Shown in pieces: positions 1-5,808 of a DNA stretch of 5,808 nt. Location: NCBI GenBank assembly GCA_002367375.1, contig DFBR01000178.1:22280-28087 (forward strand), given 5' to 3'. The stretch is from Erythrobacter sp. UBA3075 (GTDB lineage Bacteria > Pseudomonadota > Alphaproteobacteria > Sphingomonadales > Sphingomonadaceae). A program made the position numbers and the translations under genes. Within the stretch, counting starts at the first letter, position 1; each line of letters starts with the position of its first letter. The notes under the pieces were generated by a model, which was given only the letters and a program-made list of their open reading frames with translations, had not been told where the DNA came from and did no database searches.

Positions 1-588
1 CGACTGGGCATCCACCTGCTGCGCCGATATCTGCGCGAGGGCGAGGATGCGCGGTATCGCAAGATCCTGCCGCCGCCCGATGACCGTTTCAATTTCGCCA
101 TAACCGCGCTGTGGAAGGTGTTCCTGTTGCAAGGCGTGCTGATCATGTTGGTGAGCAGCCCGGCGCAGGTCGGCATCCTTACCGCGCGTGCTGAGCAGAC
201 TGTGCCTACTTGGGCATGGGCAGGCGTGGCGCTTTATCTGGTCGGGATATTCTTCGAATGGGTCGGCGATTGGCAGCTTGCCCGCTTCAAGGCTGACCCT
301 GCCAACACGGGCAAGGTGATGAACAGCGGCTTGTGGCGCTACACGCGCCACCCGAACTATTTCGGCGATGCCTGCGCGTGGTGGGGCATCTGGCTGGCGG
401 CGATGAGCATTGATCCCGCAAGCGTTATCTGGACGTTGCCGGGACCGATTTTCCTCACTTTTACGCTTGTCAAATGGTCGGGCGCGGCGATGACCGAGGC
501 CGGGATGCGCGATAAATATGGCGAGGAATTCGCCGCTTACGTGCGCCGCACTTCCGGCTTCATCCCGATGCCGCCCAAAAGCGCCTAA
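1..588 (+). CDS. DUF1295 membrane protein (steroid 5-alpha-reductase-like), 5' end outside window
   Basis: The reading frame is open from the first base to a TAA at 586-588, giving 195 residues of the C-terminal part of a protein that normally runs to about 260-290 residues; no start codon is in view. Seen: membrane-type stretches at residues about 38-60 and 70-92; the family signature block at residues about 110-130, NSGLWRYTRHPNYFGD followed by a Trp-rich segment; and a tail with the pattern MTEAGMRDKYGEEFAAYV then FIPMPP. These match the DUF1295/COG3752 family, related to steroid 5-alpha reductases and isoprenylcysteine methyltransferases, where the RHPNY region forms part of the cofactor pocket. 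The substrate in bacteria is generally unknown, so a membrane-bound reductase role is an inference from the fold. Its stop overlaps the stop of the convergent M50B-like gene by 4 bases. The family call is firm, the biochemical role is not. Confidence 0.9.
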   Translation, partial: RLGIHLLRRYLREGEDARYRKILPPPDDRFNFAITALWKVFLLQGVLIMLVSSPAQVGILTARAEQTVPTWAWAGVALYLVGIFFEWVGDWQLARFKADPANTGKVMNSGLWRYTRHPNYFGDACAWWGIWLAAMSIDPASVIWTLPGPIFLTFTLVKWSGAAMTEAGMRDKYGEEFAAYVRRTSGFIPMPPKSA

Positions 589-1304
589 CCCTCTCGATTG
601 AGCGCGTATTTCAGGCTCGCTCCGATCATCGCAGCAGATGCTGCAATTATCAGGATCGCCCAGAGCCAATGCGGCAGGAACAGGCCTGCTTCGATGGCTC
701 CGGTATCGGACAGCATTGGCCTCCCGCCGATTACGGTGCGTTCGGAAAACAGATAATCCCAATCGCGAAACATGCTCATCGCGCCGAGCACGCCGAGGAA
801 TTGTAGCGCGAACAGCTTGAGCCAGTCGCGGCCACGCCATGCCACCCATGCCAAGGCAGCCGCGACCAGTGGCAGGACAATCAACCCGGTCAGGCTGCGG
901 ACCCAGATCAGCACCGACAGCGCGATTACTCCTGCCAGCACCAGCAGCGCCGGACGCCACATTGTGTGGCGGCTGCTCGCAAGGATCAGCAATGCTCCGG
1001 CAAAGGCGGGACCGATGGGACCACCCGCCGCGATCAGCGCGCTGGAAATGCTCGACACTTCTGTGCGCGCCGAACTCTCGGCATAGCCCGATCCGCTGGG
1101 AAAGATCACCAGCCGTTCAAAATCGAGACCCAGCGCCAGCGCGGTAAGGCCGTGGCCCATCTCGTGAAACCAGGTGGTGAGAATGGTGAAAGGATAGATC
1201 AAATAATTGCCCAGCGGCAGGCCGGGCAGCACCATCACCAGCACGGCAGCAATGATCAGGCGGCCGATCTTCTCTTCCTGGCTTCCGGGGCGAACGCTGT
1301 ACAT
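585..1304 (-). CDS. M50B-like integral membrane zinc metalloprotease
   Basis: This is a 239-residue membrane protein (from the ATG at 1304) with the zinc-protease motif HEMGH at residues 47-51 (1152-1166), placed at the end of the first hydrophobic helix. Further family marks are a GGPIGPA block at about 94-100, which precedes a second helix, and SDT at 199-201 near the C-terminus, whose Asp is the likely third metal ligand. About five to six hydrophobic segments are visible. This is the Peptidase_M50B-like architecture, site-2-protease-like intramembrane cleavage of unknown substrates; no PDZ domain is present, unlike RseP. The start is uncertain. The ATG at 1304 gives a compact N-terminus (MYSVRPGSQEEKIGRL), while an upstream in-frame TTG at 1340 would add 12 residues; neither has a clear Shine-Dalgarno site. 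A weak TTGCGC / GATATA pair with an 18-base gap ends 6 bases before the ATG and might drive a near-leaderless transcript. It follows the AI-2E gene by 78 bases on the same strand. Confidence 0.85.
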   Translation of the reverse strand: MYSVRPGSQEEKIGRLIIAAVLVMVLPGLPLGNYLIYPFTILTTWFHEMGHGLTALALGLDFERLVIFPSGSGYAESSARTEVSSISSALIAAGGPIGPAFAGALLILASSRHTMWRPALLVLAGVIALSVLIWVRSLTGLIVLPLVAAALAWVAWRGRDWLKLFALQFLGVLGAMSMFRDWDYLFSERTVIGGRPMLSDTGAIEAGLFLPHWLWAILIIAASAAMIGASLKYALNREG

Positions 1305-1382
1305 GGCCGCTATATCGGCATGGCAGGCGGCGGAGCGCAAGGTCCGGGCGGGGAACGATCTGCCAACAGCGGATGCATGGGG

Positions 1383-2474
1383 TCAGGCGGCCTTGGTGGC
1401 GGGATCTGACGGCGGCGCAGGATTGCGCTCTGCGTAAAGGATCGACCAGCCGGCGAGGAACAGGCCTGCCACCATCGGCCCGATCACGATGCCCGCCAAT
1501 CCCATGGCAGCAATGCCGCCAAGCGTGGAAATCAGGATCATCCAATCGGGAATGCCTGTGTCGCGGCCGACAAGAATCGGGCGCAGGACATTGTCGGCCA
1601 TGCCGATCACCGCGACGCCGGAAATCAGCACCACTACGCCCTGCCAGATAGCGCCGGTCGCCAGCAGGTAAATCGCTACTGGACCCCAAATGATGGCCGG
1701 ACCGATTGCGGGCAGTAGCGAGAACAGCGCGGTCAGCAGGCCGAGCAGCACGACCGAGGGCATTCCGGCGATCCAGTATGTCGCCGCGCCCAGCGCGCCT
1801 TGCACCAGACCGACCACGACCGAGCCTTTGATCGTGGCGCGCACGATGGAGAGGAACCGCTCTGCCAATTGCTCGGCAATCGTGCCTGCTACGGGCATGT
1901 GCGCCAGCAATCGCTTGCCGATGTCCTGCCCGTCGCGCAGCAGGAAATAGGCGACATACAGGCCCACGCCAAAGGCGAGGATAAAGCCCAGCGCGCTTTC
2001 GGTAATCGACAACGCTTCACGCGCGATCAGGCCCGAACTTTCGAGCGCCAGTTCCTGCGCGCGCTGCTGGATCAGCTCTGCCGTTCCGAAGCCTTCAAGG
2101 TCGAGACTGTTCCTGACGGTTTCGGGCAATGCTGCGAGGATCACTTCGAACCATTCGGCAACATCGATGCGCCCTTCGCGGAAAGCGAGCACAAGCGATG
2201 TGGCCTGCTCCACCACCACGCCGCCGATGAAAATCGCCGGAATGATGACGGCAATGGTGATGACCAGCAGCGTCACGATCGCGGCGCGGTTCGGCCCGCC
2301 CATGCGGCGGTGGAACCAGCGATACAGTGGCTGGAACATGATCGCCGCCAGCGTCGCCCAAAGGATCGGCATGACAAACGGCCATATGACCGCCAGAAAA
2401 GCGAGTGTGACCAGCGCAAGGAACAGCAGGTAACTGCCGCTTTCAAGCGCCTTGCGTCCGTCTGCCGTGTCCAC
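1383..2474 (-). CDS. AI-2E family transporter / permease
   Basis: The 363-residue multi-pass inner-membrane protein has the AI-2E transporter layout (PF01594 type). Two N-terminal helices lie at about 14-50 and a third at about 64-94. A long soluble amphipathic stretch follows at about 95-155, then a helix ending in FLLRDG (177-182). A hydrophobic C-terminal half contains GLVQGALG (222-229), LPAIGP (254-259), and the conserved DNVLRP (294-299) followed by STLGG and GIVIGP. Length and motif order are normal for the family. Members include TqsA, linked to autoinducer-2 export, but others act as Na+/H+ antiporters or have unknown cargo; nothing here identifies the substrate, and no quorum-sensing gene is nearby. 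The start is GTG: it is the first start codon after an in-frame TAG and has a good Shine-Dalgarno sequence 8 bases upstream. It lies 34 bases after the small exported-protein gene, so co-transcription is likely. Confidence 0.92.
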   Translation of the reverse strand: MDTADGRKALESGSYLLFLALVTLAFLAVIWPFVMPILWATLAAIMFQPLYRWFHRRMGGPNRAAIVTLLVITIAVIIPAIFIGGVVVEQATSLVLAFREGRIDVAEWFEVILAALPETVRNSLDLEGFGTAELIQQRAQELALESSGLIAREALSITESALGFILAFGVGLYVAYFLLRDGQDIGKRLLAHMPVAGTIAEQLAERFLSIVRATIKGSVVVGLVQGALGAATYWIAGMPSVVLLGLLTALFSLLPAIGPAIIWGPVAIYLLATGAIWQGVVVLISGVAVIGMADNVLRPILVGRDTGIPDWMILISTLGGIAAMGLAGIVIGPMVAGLFLAGWSILYAERNPAPPSDPATKAA

Positions 2475-2482
2475 TTTCTAAT

Positions 2483-2490
2483 CTCCCCCC
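2483..2490 (-). promoter_or_regulatory. Shine-Dalgarno sequence for the AI-2E gene
   Basis: On the minus strand GGGGGGAG is followed by 8 bases and then the GTG at 2474. This supports the GTG as the true start. It is the only clear Shine-Dalgarno site among the gene starts in the window. Confidence 0.65.
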
Positions 2491-2508
2491 TTCGCAGTCA
2501 TGCCAGGC

Positions 2509-5736
<3,228 letters not shown>

Positions 5737-5755
5737 ATGCGAAATAGTCGACATG

Positions 5756-5774
5756 TGTTGCACTTGGAGCAACA
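5756..5774. repeat. Short inverted repeat TGTTGC / GCAACA
   Basis: TGTTGC (5756-5761) and GCAACA (5769-5774) flank a 7-base spacer, and a third GCAACA copy lies at 5720-5725 between the -35 and -10 boxes of the small-RNA promoter. The layout would suit a small dimeric regulator site, but the repeats are short and may be chance. Confidence 0.25.
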
Positions 5775-5790
5775 TGGGCGCAGGTGAAAC

Positions 5791-5808
5791 AAAAAGGGCC
5801 GCTCCAGT
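5791..5808 (-). terminator. Possible half of a terminator cut by the window edge
   Basis: The minus strand begins GGAGCGGCCC followed by TTTTTG, which is the appearance of the 3' arm and T-run of an intrinsic terminator whose 5' arm would lie beyond base 5808. If so, a minus-strand gene ends just outside the window and the region upstream of gyrB starts as an independent unit. This cannot be confirmed without the next 30 bases. Confidence 0.3.

Noticed and set aside
1117..1689. A 190-codon open frame on the - strand
   Set aside because: It is an out-of-frame shadow spanning the AI-2E and M50B-like genes, Arg/Pro-rich with no plausible fold.
2478..2501. A 7-codon frame (ATG to TAG) just before the AI-2E start
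   Set aside because: It has no ribosome binding site of its own and no codon pattern suggesting a regulatory leader peptide; it is most likely chance.

Overview
The window looks like chromosomal core DNA of a high-GC alphaproteobacterium, most likely a sphingomonad of the Erythrobacteraceae type. This rests on the GyrB sequence style, such as the [19 protein letters not shown] block and a long Gram-negative-type insertion, and on promoter-like boxes of the alphaproteobacterial TTGNNN / CTATNT kind. There is no sign of a phage, transposon, CRISPR array or other accessory island. The taxonomic call is from recall, not from a search.

Layout, left to right. Bases 1-588 (+) hold the 3' two thirds or so of a DUF1295 (steroid 5-alpha-reductase-like) membrane protein that enters from the left edge. 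It converges, with a 4-base overlap of stop codons, on a four-gene minus-strand cluster. In transcription order that cluster is gyrB (5485-2942), a small exported protein of unknown function (2952-2509, overlapping gyrB by 11 bases), an AI-2E family transporter/permease (2474-1383), and an integral-membrane M50B-like zinc metalloprotease (about 1304-585). The tight spacing suggests one transcription unit led by gyrB. Only gyrB has an assured function; the three membrane or exported downstream genes share no obvious pathway with DNA supercoiling.

The 323 bases upstream of gyrB (5486-5808) are the most interesting part. They hold no convincing protein gene, but on the minus strand they show a well-spaced promoter-like pair (5736-5709). 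This is followed by three successive stem-loops and a strong hairpin plus T-run (5616-5572). The arrangement is that of a stand-alone small RNA of about 130 nt. Its central stem is a perfect 10-bp repeat, and its 14-nt loop is all pyrimidine and contains the anti-Shine-Dalgarno core CCTCC. This recalls the anti-SD-loop sRNAs known in other alphaproteobacteria. gyrB itself has no good ribosome binding site, but a CTATAT box lies 7 bases before its ATG, so it may be leaderless or nearly so, transcribed from its own promoter just after the sRNA terminator. All of this is read by eye; no folding energies or database searches were run.
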